DNA of 64,000 nucleotides from the NCBI GenBank assembly GCA_039621445.1, contig CP154955.1:54999341-55063340 (forward strand). Direction: 5' to 3'. The notes below the pieces were generated by a model. The model searched no databases. It saw only the letters and a list, made by a program, of their open reading frames with translations, and had not been told where the DNA came from. The stretch is from Euglena gracilis. Taxonomy: Eukaryota; Euglenida; Euglenophyceae; Euglenales. A program made the position numbers and the translations under genes. Positions within the stretch are counted from its first letter, which is position 1. Each line of letters starts with the position of its first letter. Positions 51,625 through 61,402 of the stretch are shown piece by piece.

Positions 51625-51765
51625 TGGGGGGTCGGATTGTCACCAACAATTCCGGGACCTATAAACCTCCCCCACCTATAAACCCCCCCCCTTCGGCCGA
51701 CCAACCAAACCGGATCCTATAAACCCCGGGGGGTTTATAAGTGGGGGGGGGTTTACAGCCCGGGC
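51625..51765. repeat. CCTATAAACCCCC word family, copy 3
   Basis: GGTCGGATTGTCACCAACAA and two CCTATAAACC words, then CCTATAAACCCCGGGGGGTT followed by TATAAG, a direct inverted arm pair, immediately before the exon at 51785. Confidence 0.75.
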
Positions 51766-51784
51766 TTGGGGGGGCCGCCCTTGC

Positions 51785-51931
51785 CCCCCTGGGCGTGGAG
51801 GCCGCCATCAGGAGGCAGAAGAGGGGCGGGTGCGCCCCGGCGGTGGGCGGGCCGAGCGCGGTGGCGACGGCCACGCCGGCCACCACCAGGCCTGCCGGGG
51901 GGCGACCGCACCGCCACCGACGCACCACACG
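51785..51931 (-). CDS. CRT-like transporter, membrane exon
   Basis: After an acceptor CACCCCCCAG (or CGGCAG, 40 bases later) the frame contains GLVVAGVAVATALGPPTAGA, then HPPLFCLLMAASTPRG. In CRT-like proteins a helix with 'GxxLVxxGVxxAxxP' is followed by a helix ending in 'xxxxASxxP' before the Lys-Glu signature; this fits both, and the next exon carries that signature. GC3 is extreme. No GT follows MAASTP; GGGGGGCAAGG would be a GC-type donor leaving phase 0. The entry at 51931 in phase 0 fits the exon at 61825. Confidence 0.7.
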
Positions 51932-51999
51932 CTGGGGGGGTGCTCGTGGGTGGAAGGGGTTCCGAACAGCCCTGACCAGGGTTTGATGTGAGGCCGTGA

Positions 52000-52035
52000 G
52001 GGCGGTCTAAAGAGATAAGAGCTCAGCGACCATTT
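52000..52035. repeat. AAGAGATAAGAGCTCAGCGACC motif
   Basis: TAAAGAGATAAGAGCTCAGC is the reverse complement of words at 57.82 and 60.87 kb and occurs in similar form at 55.98 kb. Confidence 0.7.
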
Positions 52036-52039
52036 TACC

Positions 52040-53160
52040 GACCCCCCCCACAAATTTCAAGAAATGTGAAAGTGATGTACCGACCTGTCGGTGTAAATGG
52101 GGGGGTTAACCCCCATGTTCTGGGAGGTGGGAGTTGAGCCCTGGAGGGGGTTTTTGCTTTTTGTTCCCCTGACGCCAAGTGCCTCAATTTTTCAGATTCC
52201 AAATCCGACCTGCCTTAAGTGGACACCCCCTTACGCCCCCCCTACAGTGGATGGGCAGGTGGGTGCCGACTGCTCCCTCAGTAATCTTTGAGGTGTGCTA
52301 TAAAGACGCAGCTTCGGATGACTGGGGGCACATACTTTATTTGGGCTCGCCCACTTTCAAATCCAACGTGGACTCCAGAGTTTAAGATGCTTTAAGCAAG
52401 CTAAATAAGCTTGGGAAAAACTGTCTGACCCATTTTGCCGCCAAATTGGCAATGACATCAATCAATGTCTTCCTGTCTTGACTTTAAGGATTTTTTGAAC
52501 TTTCTTGGGGACGCTCACAGGGGAGGGGGGAAAACGCAAATGTGTTATTCTTTGGGGGTTTTTTTGCGTTTTTCGATCTTGGCAAATCTGCATTTTTTGT
52601 TGTTTTTTTTGCATTTTTTTCTGCATTTTTTGGATTTTTTTTTTTTTCGATTTTTGGATTTTTTGCTGGAAAAATATTTGGACTGTGAAAAATTCCTCGT
52701 TTGGCCCGATATTCCTTGATACTGAAAATTTTGGCATTTTTTGGTCATTTTTGCATTTTTGGGTCAATAAAATGCTTCTTTTTGCAAAAAAAAATGAAAA
52801 AAATTTCCCCCCGACAGAGCCAAAATTTTTTAAGTCCACTGGAGAGCTCCCAAGGGATTTTACATGCAACTTGCGTTTTTTGCGTTTTTTTTGCGTTTAT
52901 TTGTGCTTATTTGCGTTTATTTGCGTCGCATTTTTTGAGGGTCCATGGTGCGTCCCCCCCCCCCCCGCCTGGATAGGCACTCCAAGGCACCCAGCTTCGA
53001 CTCTTGGGGGGGGGCACATGGCCAAAAGTGCCTGGGCACTCCCCCAAGGTAGTCCTGGTGCCGAAGACCCCAGAGACCCAGAAAACCCAGTGAGCATTGG
53101 TTTTGTTCAGGGGAGGGGGTTGGGTCGAGTTCAGGCCCCCCCTCCCCCCCAGGCCGAGGG
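52040..53160. other. intron, A/T-tract rich
   Basis: No exon. GGTCGGTGTAAATGGGGG at 52.09 kb is the word of 59.70-59.83 kb. 52540-52800 is dominated by T tracts, and TTTGCGTTTATTTG repeats near 52.89 kb. Confidence 0.4.
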
Positions 53161-53170
53161 GGGTCCGGGA

Positions 53171-53280
53171 CCAGGTTTTGAATAGTGCTGAGCTCTTAAT
53201 AAGCGCGCACCCACCCCTTCATTGACCAGGTTTTGAATAGTGCTGAGCTCTTGATAAGCGCGCACCCACCCCTTCATTGA
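53171..53280 (+). repeat. 55-bp tandem duplication
   Basis: CCAGGTTTTGAATAGTGCTG plus 35 bases is repeated with one changed base (CTTAATAAG/CTTGATAAG). CCAGGTTTTCATTAGCGCTG at 63.89 kb is a further relative. Confidence 0.95.
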
Positions 53281-53329
53281 CCCCTCCATACATACCGGCA
53301 CACCCCATGGAGCTCTTTCGACTTTTTTT

Positions 53330-53655
53330 GACCCGGTTTTGACGCAAAGTGAATGGGTCGGCGGCCCAAAACGGGGCGCCGGCGGGTCGAAAAACGCTCG
53401 TTTTCGGCTCGAAAACAGTTTTTCCGGGTCCGGGAGGCCAAAAAACATCGTTTCGGGCAAAAAATTTTTTTTCGATTTTTTTCGACTTTTTCGACCCGGT
53501 TTTGACCCAAAGTCAATGGGTCGGCGGCCCAAAACGGGGCGCCAGCCGGACGAAAAACGCTCGTTTTCGGCTCAAAAACAGTTTTTCCGGGTCCGGGAGG
53601 CCAAAAAACATCGTTTCGGGCAAAAAAATTTTTTTCGATTTTTTTCGACTTTTTG
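53330..53655 (+). repeat. 163-bp tandem pair
   Basis: GACCCGGTTTTGACSCAAAG through the C/T-rich TTTTTTTCGACTTTTT is repeated with a period of 163 bases and a few changes. Diverged relatives occur at 62.04-62.21 kb and, inverted, at 57.00-57.11 and 58.68-58.92 kb. Confidence 0.9.
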
Positions 53656-54358
53656 GGCCGAAAACGGCTAAGTCGAACAGAGGGAAATGTGTACAAAATG
53701 GCCTGAAATGGCCCAAATTGGCCAAAAAACGCCCGTATCTCGGGCTGGGCGGTGAGTTGCGGGGAAACCAAAATCCCAGTAGATAGAGCGTTCCAAGGGC
53801 TTCAATTTAGGTCTCCGGACATTTCCTTTGATTTTGCATCATTTTCGAGAAATTTTGAAAACATTGGTTTTTTGACCCCCCACCCCCCGAAAACGGCTAA
53901 GTCGAACAGAGGGAAAAGTGTACAAAACGGCCATCTGCGCCGAAAACGGCCGTATCTCGGGCTAGGCGGGGAGTTGCGGGGAAATCAAAATACCGGTGGA
54001 TGGGGCGTTCCAAGGGCTTCAAATTAGGTCTCCGGACATTTCCTTTGATTTGGCTTCATTTTGGAGATATTTTGAAAATTGACATTTTTTTTGGCCGAAA
54101 TGGCAGAGTCCAAAGGGGGGGGGGCTCATCCAGGGGGGGCGGGAAAATCCTACCGAGTTTGGACCCCTTCGCGCGTGAATAACTCGGGCCTGGCGGGGAG
54201 TTGGGGGTCAAACCCAGGTGATTCGGAAACTAGAAATCCAGTCGCTCGCGACTGAAAAAAAAAATCCGGGAACGGGGCCGGGATCATGGTGATAATCCGT
54301 CGGTTCTCCTGGTGGCCCCGACTCGGGGGGGGGGGGGGGGGGGGGCGAGGGGGGGGGG

Positions 54359-54381
54359 GTAGGGTTAGGGTTAGGGTTAGG
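54359..54381 (+). repeat. TTAGGG array at duplication joint
   Basis: TAGGGTTAGGGTTAGGGTTA follows a poly-G tract and directly precedes the unit start ACATCGTTTCGGGC. Confidence 0.95.
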
Positions 54382-55152
54382 ACATCGTTTCGGGCAAAAA
54401 AATAATTTCGTTTTTTTCGACTTTTTGGGCCGAAAACGGAAGTTGAACAGTGGAAAAAGTGTACAAAATGGCCTGAAATGGCCTGAAATGGCCTAAATTA
54501 GCCAAAAAACGCCCGTATCTCGGGCTGGGCGGAGAGTTGCGGGGAAACCAAAATCCCACTAGATAGAGCGTTCCAAGGGCTTCAATTTAGGTCTCCGGAC
54601 ATTTCCTTTGATTTTGCATCATTTTCCAGAAATTTTGAAAACATCGATTTTTTGACCCCCCACCCCCCGAAAACGGACGAACAGAGGAACAGAGGGACGA
54701 ACAGAGGGAAAAGTGTACAAAACGGTCATCCGGGCCGAAAGCGGCCGTATCTCGGGCTGGGCGGGGAGTTGCGGGGAAATCAAAATACCAGTAGATGGGG
54801 CGTTCCAAGGGCTTCAAATTAGCTCTCCGGACATTTCCTTTGATTTGGCTTCATTTTGGAGATATTTTGAAAATTGACATTTTTTTTGGCCGAAATGGCA
54901 GAGTCCAAAGGGGGGGGGGGCTCATCCAGGGGGGGCGGGAAAATCCTACCGAGTTTGGACCCCTTCGCGCGTGAATAACTCGGGCCTGGCGGGGAGTTGG
55001 GGGTCAAACCCAGGTGATTCGGAAACTAGAAATCCAGTCGCTCGCGACTGAAAAAAAAATCCGGGAACGGGGCCGGGATCATGGTGATAATCCGTCGGTT
55101 CTCCTGGTGGCCCCGACTCGGGGGGGGGGGAGGGGGGGGTCGAGGGGGGGGG

Positions 55153-55176
55153 GTTAGGGTTAGGGTTAGGGTTAGG
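55153..55176 (+). repeat. TTAGGG array at second duplication joint
   Basis: Identical in context to the array at 54359: poly-G, four TTAGGG units, then ACATCGTTTCGGGC. Confidence 0.95.
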
Positions 55177-55954
55177 ACATCGTTTCGGGCAAAAAAATAA
55201 TTTCGTTTTTTTCGACTTTTTGGGCCGAAAACGGAAGTTGAACAGTGGAAAAAGTGTACAAAATGGCCTGAAATGGCCTGAAATGGCCTAAATTAGCCAA
55301 AAAACGCCCGTATCTCGGGCTGGGCGGAGAGTTGCGGGGAAACCAAAATCCCACTAGATAGAGCGTTCCAAGGGCTTCAATTTAGGTCTCCGGACATTTC
55401 CTTTGATTTTGCATCATTTTCCAGAAATTTTGAAAACATCGATTTTTTGACCCCCCACCCCCCGAAAACGGACGAACAGAGGAACAGAGGGACGAACAGA
55501 GGGAAAAGTGTACAAAACGGTCATCCGGGCCGAAAGCGGCCGTATCTCGGGCTGGGCGGGGAGTTGCGGGGAAATCAAAATACCAGTAGATGGGGCGTTC
55601 CAAGGGCTTCAAATTAGCTCTCCGGACATTTCCTTTGATTTGGCTTCATTTTGGAGATATTTTGAAAATTGACATTTTTTTTGGCCGAAATGGCAGAGTC
55701 CAAAGGGGGGGTGGGGGGGGCGATCCTGCCCAGTTTGGACCCCTTCGCGCGTGAATAACTCGGGCCTGGCGGGGAGTTGGGGGTCAAACCCAGGTGATTC
55801 GGAAACTAGAAATCCAGTCGCTCGCGACTGAAAAATAAAATTCCGGGAACGGGGCCGGGATCATGGTAATAATCCGTCGGTTCTCCTGGTGGCCCCGACC
55901 CGGGGGGGGGGGGGCGAGGAGGGGGAGGGGGATGAGGGGGGGAGTGGTTTCGCC

Positions 55955-55998
55955 GGGTGTAAGCTTCGTTCTTACCCATAAAGGGATAAGAGCTCAGC
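55955..55998. repeat. TAAGCTTCGTTCTTAC..ATAAGAGCTCAGCGACC motif
   Basis: An inverted-orientation version of the motif at 57.82 and 60.87 kb, here with a changed centre (CCATAAAGGG). Confidence 0.75.
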
Positions 55999-56166
55999 GA
56001 CCCCCCCGGAACTATATATTTCCCCTCCCTACCACGTTGAGCCGGGACACTTATGTTTTTATCATTTGCTTTGTGGAACAAATCACCCGAAAATGCAATT
56101 CGGGGCACTTTTTGAAGCCGTTCGAAAATAAAACCCGCGGCCCCCAGAGTAAGAGCGAAGCTTACC

Positions 56167-56221
56167 ACCCCCCCCCCCCCCCCCCCCCCCCCCCGCCCCC
56201 CCCCCCCCCCCCCCCCCCCCC
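56167..56221 (+). repeat. poly-C tract
   Basis: About 55 bases of C with one G, preceded by AGAGTAAGAGCGAAGCTTACC. Its length is uncertain. Confidence 0.85.
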
Positions 56222-56224
56222 GCG

Positions 56225-57115
56225 GACCCGAGAAGTTAATAGCCTATAGGTTAGGAGAGTGTCCCTAGTTTGTCCAGAGCCCGCACTTTGCCCCCAACTC
56301 CCCGCCGGTCCGGAGATCTGGCCCGAGCAAAAAAGTTGTGTACCGTTTTTTTCCCAAAGAACTTTTGTTGGACCGGCAACAGGGGGTCATTTTTGGGGTC
56401 AAAAAAATCGAAAAATTCAAAACATCTCGAAAACGCTGGGGAGTTGAGAAAAAGTAAAGAGTACCTCATTCCACAACTTTGGGACGCCCTTTCCACCGGT
56501 ATGCGCGGTTTGGGCCAACTCCCCGCCTGGGCCGAGATATGGCCGTTTTGTCGTTTCGCCAGGGGGGGGGGACTCTGCCAAAAACGGGTCATTTTTGGGG
56601 TCAAAAAATCGAAAAATTCAAAATATCTCGAAAACGCTGGGGAGTTGAGAAAAAGTAAAGAGTACCTCATTCCACAACTTTGGGACGCCCTACCCACCGG
56701 TATGCGCGGTTTGAGCCAACTCCCCGCCTGGGCCGAGATACGGCCGTTTTGTGGTTTCGCCATGGGGGGACTCTGCCATTTGGAGCCCAAAACGGGCCAA
56801 AAAACCAGTTTTTGCAAAATATCTCCAAAATGGTGGGGAGTTGAAAAAAATGTCCGGAGACCTAAATTGAAGCCCTTGGAACGCCCTATCTACTGGTATT
56901 TTGATTTCCCCGCAACTCCCTGCCCAGCCCGAGTTCTGTCCATTTTCCGCCAATTTGGACCATTTTGTACAGTTTTTCCACTGTCCGACTTAGCCGTTTT
57001 CGGGCCAAAAAGTCGAAAAAAAATTGAAGATTTTTTTTTGCCCAAAAGCATGTTTTTTGGCTTCCTGAACCCGGAAAAAGTGTTTTCGAGCCGAAAACTG
57101 GCGGTTTTCGACCCC
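56225..57115 (-). repeat. inverted relatives of the 795-bp unit
   Basis: CCAACTCCCCGCCTGGGCCG, AAATTGAAGCCCTTGGAACG and GTCCGACTTAGCCGTTTTCG are reverse-complement words of the tandem unit. GGGGAGTTGAGAAAAAGTAA..CATTCCACAACTTTGGGACG occurs twice (about 56435, 56640) and again near 58.16 kb. Confidence 0.85.
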
Positions 57116-57118
57116 CCA

Positions 57119-57715
57119 GCCCATCATGGCCATCATGGTCATGATGCACATCATGGCCCAATGCACATCATGACCCATGATGGCCATCATGACCAATGAT
57201 GGCCATGATGACCCATGATGGCCATCATGACCCATGATGGCCATCATGACCCATGATGGGCATCATGACCAATGATGGCCATCATGAACCATGATGGTCA
57301 TCATTGGTCATGATGATGGCCATCATGACCCATGATGGCCATCATGACCAATGATGGCCATCATGACCAATGATGGCCATCATGACCCATGACGGCCATC
57401 ATGACCAATGATGGCCATCATGACCCATGACGGCCATCATGACCAATGATGGCCATCATGACCAATGATGGCCATCATGACCCATGATGGCCATGATGAC
57501 CAATGATGGCCATCATGACCCATGATGGCCATCATGACCCATGATGGCCATCATGACCCATGACGGCCATCATGACCAATGATGGCCATCATGACCCATG
57601 ATGGCCATCATGACCAATGATGGCCATCATGACCCATGATGCGCATCATAACCCCTGATGGCCATCGTGACCCATGATGGCCATCATGACCCATGATGGC
57701 CATCATGACACATGA
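57119..57715 (+). repeat. 19-bp palindromic minisatellite, ~31 copies
   Basis: The unit is TGATGGCCATCATGACCMA, where TGATGGCCATCA is a perfect palindrome and the variable base is A or C. Some units are shortened or carry GACGG. Confidence 0.95.
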
Positions 57716-57719
57716 TGCG

Positions 57720-57780
57720 CCGGTCGGGCCGCCGGGCCGCCGGCCGGCCCGGGCCGCCGGGCCACCAGGCCGCCGGGGTG
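57720..57780. repeat. short GGGCCGCCGG block
   Basis: A 60-base version of the GC satellite at 58.93-59.22 kb; both are followed by GGTGGTCTCCCAAAGAGCTC. Confidence 0.8.
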
Positions 57781-57814
57781 GTCTCCCAAAGAGCTCAGCT
57801 CTACGTCACACCCT

Positions 57815-57870
57815 GGTGGGGTCGCTGAGCTCTTATCTCTTTAGAGTAAGAGCGAAGCTTACCACCCCGG
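57815..57870. repeat. GAGCTCTTATCTCTTTAGAGTAAGAGC motif
   Basis: GCTGAGCTCTTATCTCTTTA..GAGTAAGAGCGAAGCTTACC is identical at 60.87-60.91 kb. It contains the inverted words CTCTTAtctctttagAGTAAGAG. Confidence 0.9.
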
Positions 57871-57959
57871 CGACGGGGGGTCCGACCCCCCCCGCCCCCC
57901 CCCCGCCCCCCCCCCTGGGTAGGTCCGGACACCCGAGGAATATCGATGTGATTGTATTT

Positions 57960-58400
57960 CCGTGCCCCCAAAGTGAATAGCCTATAGGTTAGGGGACGAT
58001 CCCTAGTTTCTCCAGAGCCTTTAGCTTACCGGCAACTCCCCGCCAGTCCGGAGATATGGCCCGAGCAAAAAAGTTGTCTACCGTTTTTTTTTCCGGGCAA
58101 ATTGCAGGGTCATTTTGGGGTCAAAAAATCGAAAAATTCAAAATAGCTCGAAACCGTCACAGAGTTGAGGAAAAGTAAAGAGGACGTCATTCCACAACTT
58201 TGGGACGCCCGATCGATCGGTATGCGCGCTTTGGGCCAACTCCTCGCTAGCCCGAGATACGCCCGTTTTGGGGTTTTGGGCCAGTTTGGCCAGTTTTGCC
58301 CGTTCGGGGCACGAAACCGTAAATTGGCCGTATCTTGGGCTAGACGAGGAGTTGGGAGCCAAACCAGGGGGTCAATCGTTAGGTTTAGGGGGGGTTTTGA
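57960..58400 (-). repeat. second inverted relative of the 795-bp unit
   Basis: AATAGCCTATAGGTTAGG, CCCTAGTTTCTCCAGAGCC and CGGAGATATGGCCCGAGCAA match 56.24-56.34 kb. It continues with the CATTCCACAACTTTGGGACG block. Confidence 0.85.
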
Positions 58401-58674
58401 CCGTTTTTGGGGGTTCCCGGGGCCTGGTTGTGCGATTTTGGGCCAGTTTTGGGTATTTGGGGACCCCTGCGGGCGCTGTGAGGGCGGCTGGGCGAGGGGG
58501 GGGGGTCGGGTGGCAGGTCGGGACCCAAAATTTTGAGCTCAAAAACACTTCTTTTCACTTTAGAACATCAAAAAAAGTGTTTTTGAGCCAAAAAAATTTC
58601 CGACCCGGACCCCCCCATGCCCCCCCACCCCCCTGGCAGGGGCCCGCCCCTGGCCGGTGGACGTAACCATTTTT

Positions 58675-58925
58675 GGGTCAAGAAGTCGAAAAAATTCGAA
58701 TTTTTTTGCCCAAAACCATGTTTTTTGACCTCCCGGACCCAAAAAATGTATTTTCCGGCCGAAAATGACCGTTTTTTGATCCCCGGACCCCCGTTTTTGG
58801 CCCGAAACCAATGGATTTTGGGTCATTTCCGGGTAAAAAAAGTCGAAAAAAATCGAATTTTTTTTGCCCAAAACGATGTTTTTGGACCTCCAGGACCTGG
58901 AAAAAGTGTTTTTGAACTGAAAACG
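58675..58925 (-). repeat. inverted copies of the 163-bp unit
   Basis: AAGTCGAAAAAATTCGAATT, CCATGTTTTTTGACCTCCCG and, again, AAGTCGAAAAAAATCGAATT..ACGATGTTTTTGGACCTCC: two reverse-complement copies of the 53.33 kb unit. Confidence 0.8.
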
Positions 58926-58927
58926 AG

Positions 58928-59232
58928 CGCTGGCCGGGCCGCCGGGCCGCTGGCCGGGCCGGGCCGCCGGTCCGCCGGGCCGCCGGCCGGGCCGGGCCGC
59001 CAGGCTGCTGGCCGGGCCGGGCCGGGCCGCCGGGCCGCCGGGCTGCCGGTCGGGCCGGGCCGGGCCGCAGGCCGCCGGCGGGCCGGGCCGCCAGGCCGCC
59101 GGGGCCGCCGGCCGGGCCGGGCCGCCAGGCCGCCAGGCTGCCGGCCGGGCCGGGCCGCCGGGCCGCCGGCCGGGCCGGGCCGCCGGGCCGGGCCGGGTCG
59201 GGCCGCGACGCTGGGCCGCTGGCAGGCCGGGC
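58928..59232. repeat. GGGCCGCCGGCC GC satellite
   Basis: About 300 bases of GGGCCGGGCCGCCGGGCCGC-type units. Ala/Gly/Arg/Pro frames on both strands are artefacts. Confidence 0.95.
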
Positions 59233-59288
59233 CCAGCCGGGTGGTCTCCCAAAGAGCTCTATGTCACACCCTGGTCAGTATACATGGG

Positions 59289-59389
59289 TCAAGATGCTTT
59301 ACTGGGGGGGCCTGGGACGAAGTGACGTGCATTCATGCTCTCCCATTCCCGCTGGGCCTGCTCCTTCTTGGCCCGCGGTGCCAGGGGGG
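59289..59389 (-). CDS. isolated exon-like frame with stop
   Basis: After CTCTTGGGCAG the minus frame reads PLAPRAKKEQAQREWESMNA, then RHFVPGPPSKAS and TGA. GC3 is high and the Lys/Glu/Arg/Gln composition is that of real protein. But it lies within the intron between two transporter exons and carries a stop, so it cannot be a constitutive exon of that gene. A GTCACT donor after ESMNA could avoid the stop. It may be a captured exon fragment or an alternative end. Confidence 0.3.
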
Positions 59390-59689
59390 CTGCCCAAGAG
59401 CCATGGGCTCAACGATAATGGGAGTCATACTGAGTGTCTTGGATGACCCACATGACATCAGTTGAAAACAGCCAGCTTTTCACGTCATGCAGCTGGAGAT
59501 ACGGAGCATCCATGCCAAAGACGGCGAGTGCTACAGCTGTTTTGTGGTTCACCCCCCCCCAATAAACAACAGTCCATCTGTTCAGAAGTTTTGCCAAAAA
59601 GTGGACGCTGCGGGATCCTGCATGCTCTTTTTTGTGTTTATTGCAAGTGTTTGTGCTTTGCTGTGGTTTACCTTGGTGAGTCCGGACGC

Positions 59690-59835
59690 AAGCAAGGGAT
59701 CGGTGTAAATGGATTTCTTCTTTTTTTCCCTTTGGGTCAGCATAAATGGGGGGGTCGGTATAAATGGATTTATTCGTATTTTTCCAGGGGGTCAGTATAA
59801 ATGGGGGTGCTGCACAGGAGGGTTGGTCTGAATGG
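59690..59835 (+). repeat. GGTATAAATGG word cluster
   Basis: GGTGTAAATGGATTTCTTC, CAGCATAAATGGGGGGGTCG, GTATAAATGGATTTATTCG and CAGTATAAATGGGGG stand within 130 bases. Confidence 0.75.
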
Positions 59836-59843
59836 GGGGGGGG

Positions 59844-60140
59844 CAGGGGTTCTTTGAGACCGGGGAGGGAGGGGGTCCCCTACCCACCCACCCTCTGGGG
59901 GCGGGGGACCCACCCACATTTCCCCGAAAATGGCCAAAAATCGCGAAAAATGCCAAAAATAGCACCATTTTCAAAACTTTTTGGCGCCAAAGGCGCCGAA
60001 AAGTATATCCCACCTCCTTAGTTGCAGTATATCCCACCCCCCTCCGGGGGGACCCCCCTCCGGGGGGACCCCTCCCCGGGGGGGGGGCTCGGCCGGACCC
60101 CCCCCACCCCCCCGGGGGGTCCACGACTAAAAAACCCCTG
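59844..60140. mobile_element. TIR element family 1, copy C
   Basis: CAGGGGTTCTTTGAGACCGG is inverted at the right end (GTCCACGACTAAAAAACCCC..TG). The core shares ATGCCAAAAATAGCACC and GGCGCCAAAGGCGCCGAAAA with copies A and B. Length about 297 bp. Confidence 0.8.
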
Positions 60141-60324
60141 TGGGGGGGTTTAGCCTGGTTAGGTCCCCCGGGGCAGAAAACCTTTCAAAACCACAGACTC
60201 TCACATGCATCGCAGGGGGAGGGGGCGACACACCAACAGCTAGCCCTTGCACTGTGGAATAGGTGGTTCCCAGGAGGAGATGGGGGGATGGTGACGTCAA
60301 TCCCAACACACAGACCCACACACT

Positions 60325-60482
60325 CACACACTCACTCACACACACACACACACACTCACTCACTCACTCACTCACTCACTCACTCACTCACTCACTCACT
60401 CACTCACTCACTCACTCACTCGCTCACTCACTCACTCACTCACTCGCTCACTCACTCACTCACTCACTCACTCACTCACTCA
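60325..60482 (+). repeat. (CACT)n tetranucleotide array
   Basis: About 35 CACT units with two CGCT variants, preceded by a short CA run. Confidence 0.95.
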
Positions 60483-60869
60483 AGGACACAGACGCACCGC
60501 CTCCCTTTCGTATTCTCCTTGGCCATGCACCAAGCCTTCTTCCTTTTCATGATGACATATATGAACACATATGTATTGATTTTGTGTTCACATCAACAAA
60601 CGTACACACCATGCCCCCTCCTCGAGCTGTTCCCTTCCCTGGGACCAGAACATACCTTAACCAGATGCCTTGGGCCGTCCAGCCTGTTTTCAGCCAGCAG
60701 CCCCAACCGGGCTGCTGGACCTCCCCCCAAGGGACAAGTGGGACCTTCCCCACCCTAGGTCATTGATCCGGGTCCAGGCACCTTTTGTCAAGCCCAAAAA
60801 TTTCCCCATTTTAGGCCATTTTGGGTCATTTTAGGCCATTTTAGGCCATTTTAATGTATAGGTGGGGGG

Positions 60870-60918
60870 TCGCTGAGCTCTTATCTCTTTAGAGTAAGAG
60901 CGAAGCTTACCACCGAGG
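60870..60918. repeat. GAGCTCTTATCTCTTTAGAGTAAGAGC motif
   Basis: An exact second copy of the motif at 57815, again followed by ACCACC and a C tract. Confidence 0.9.
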
Positions 60919-60969
60919 AAAATGGGGGGTCGGACCCCCCCCCTCCCCCCCCCGCCCTTGAGTAGACCG

Positions 60970-61130
60970 TGAAAACCACGGATTATCACCATGACCCCGG
61001 ACCGGTTCCCAAATTTTTTTTAGTTGCGAGCGACTGGATTTCTAGTTTACGAATCACCTCCGTTTGACCCCCGACTTCCTGCCAGGCCCGAGTTATTCAC
61101 CCGCGAAGGGGTCCAAACTGGGTAGGATTG
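60970..61130. repeat. GCGAGCGACTG family copy
   Basis: GGATTATCACCATGACCCCG, TTGCGAGCGACTGGATTTCT and CGAAGGGGTCCAAACTGGGT are the reverse complement of the distal part of the 795-bp unit and match 5.2 kb. Confidence 0.85.
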
Positions 61131-61302
61131 GCCCCGAAAAATCGCGAAAAGTGATAAAAATAGCACTTTTCAAAAATTTTCGGCACCCCCGGCGCCGAAA
61201 AGTATATGGGGGGATCCCCCCGGAGGAGGGGGCTCGGAAGGACCCACCCACCCAACCCCTCCTCCCCCCCCCCGGCCGGGGCCACAACTAAAAAAACACC
61301 TG
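61131..61302. mobile_element. TIR element family 1, copy D (5' truncated)
   Basis: It starts inside the family core (CGAAAAATCGCGAAAAGTGA, TAAAAATAGCAC, TTTTCGGCACCCCCGGCGCC) and keeps only the right end (CACAACTAAAAAAACACCTG). Confidence 0.75.
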
Positions 61303-61303
61303 G

Positions 61304-61402
61304 TATGTATGTGTGTATGTATGTGTGTATGTATGTATGTATGTATGTATGTATGTATGTATGTATGTTTGTATGTATGTATGTATGTATGTATGTATGT
61401 AT
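61304..61402 (+). repeat. (GTAT)n tetranucleotide array
   Basis: About 24 GTAT units with GTGT and GTTT variants; GGATGGAT-type repeats continue to 61475. Confidence 0.95.

Larger units (their letters stand above)
53656..55920 (+). repeat. 795-bp tandem duplication, ~2.8 copies
   Basis: Copies run 54382-55176 and 55177-about 55920, almost identical, with an older diverged copy at about 53656-54358. Each has two sub-blocks with CGTATCTCGGGCTGGGCGG, GCGTTCCAAGGGCTTCAA and GGACATTTCCTTTGATTT, then GTCGCTCGCGACTG and poly-G. It lies inside the largest intron of the transporter gene. Confidence 0.95.

Noticed and set aside
57119-57715. CRISPR-like array
   Set aside because: Units are contiguous with no unique spacers; a minisatellite in eukaryotic DNA.
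58560-59465. 230-282 codon Ala/Gly/Pro/Arg frames on both strands
   Set aside because: Produced by the GGGCCGCCGG satellite; both strands and several frames are open at once.
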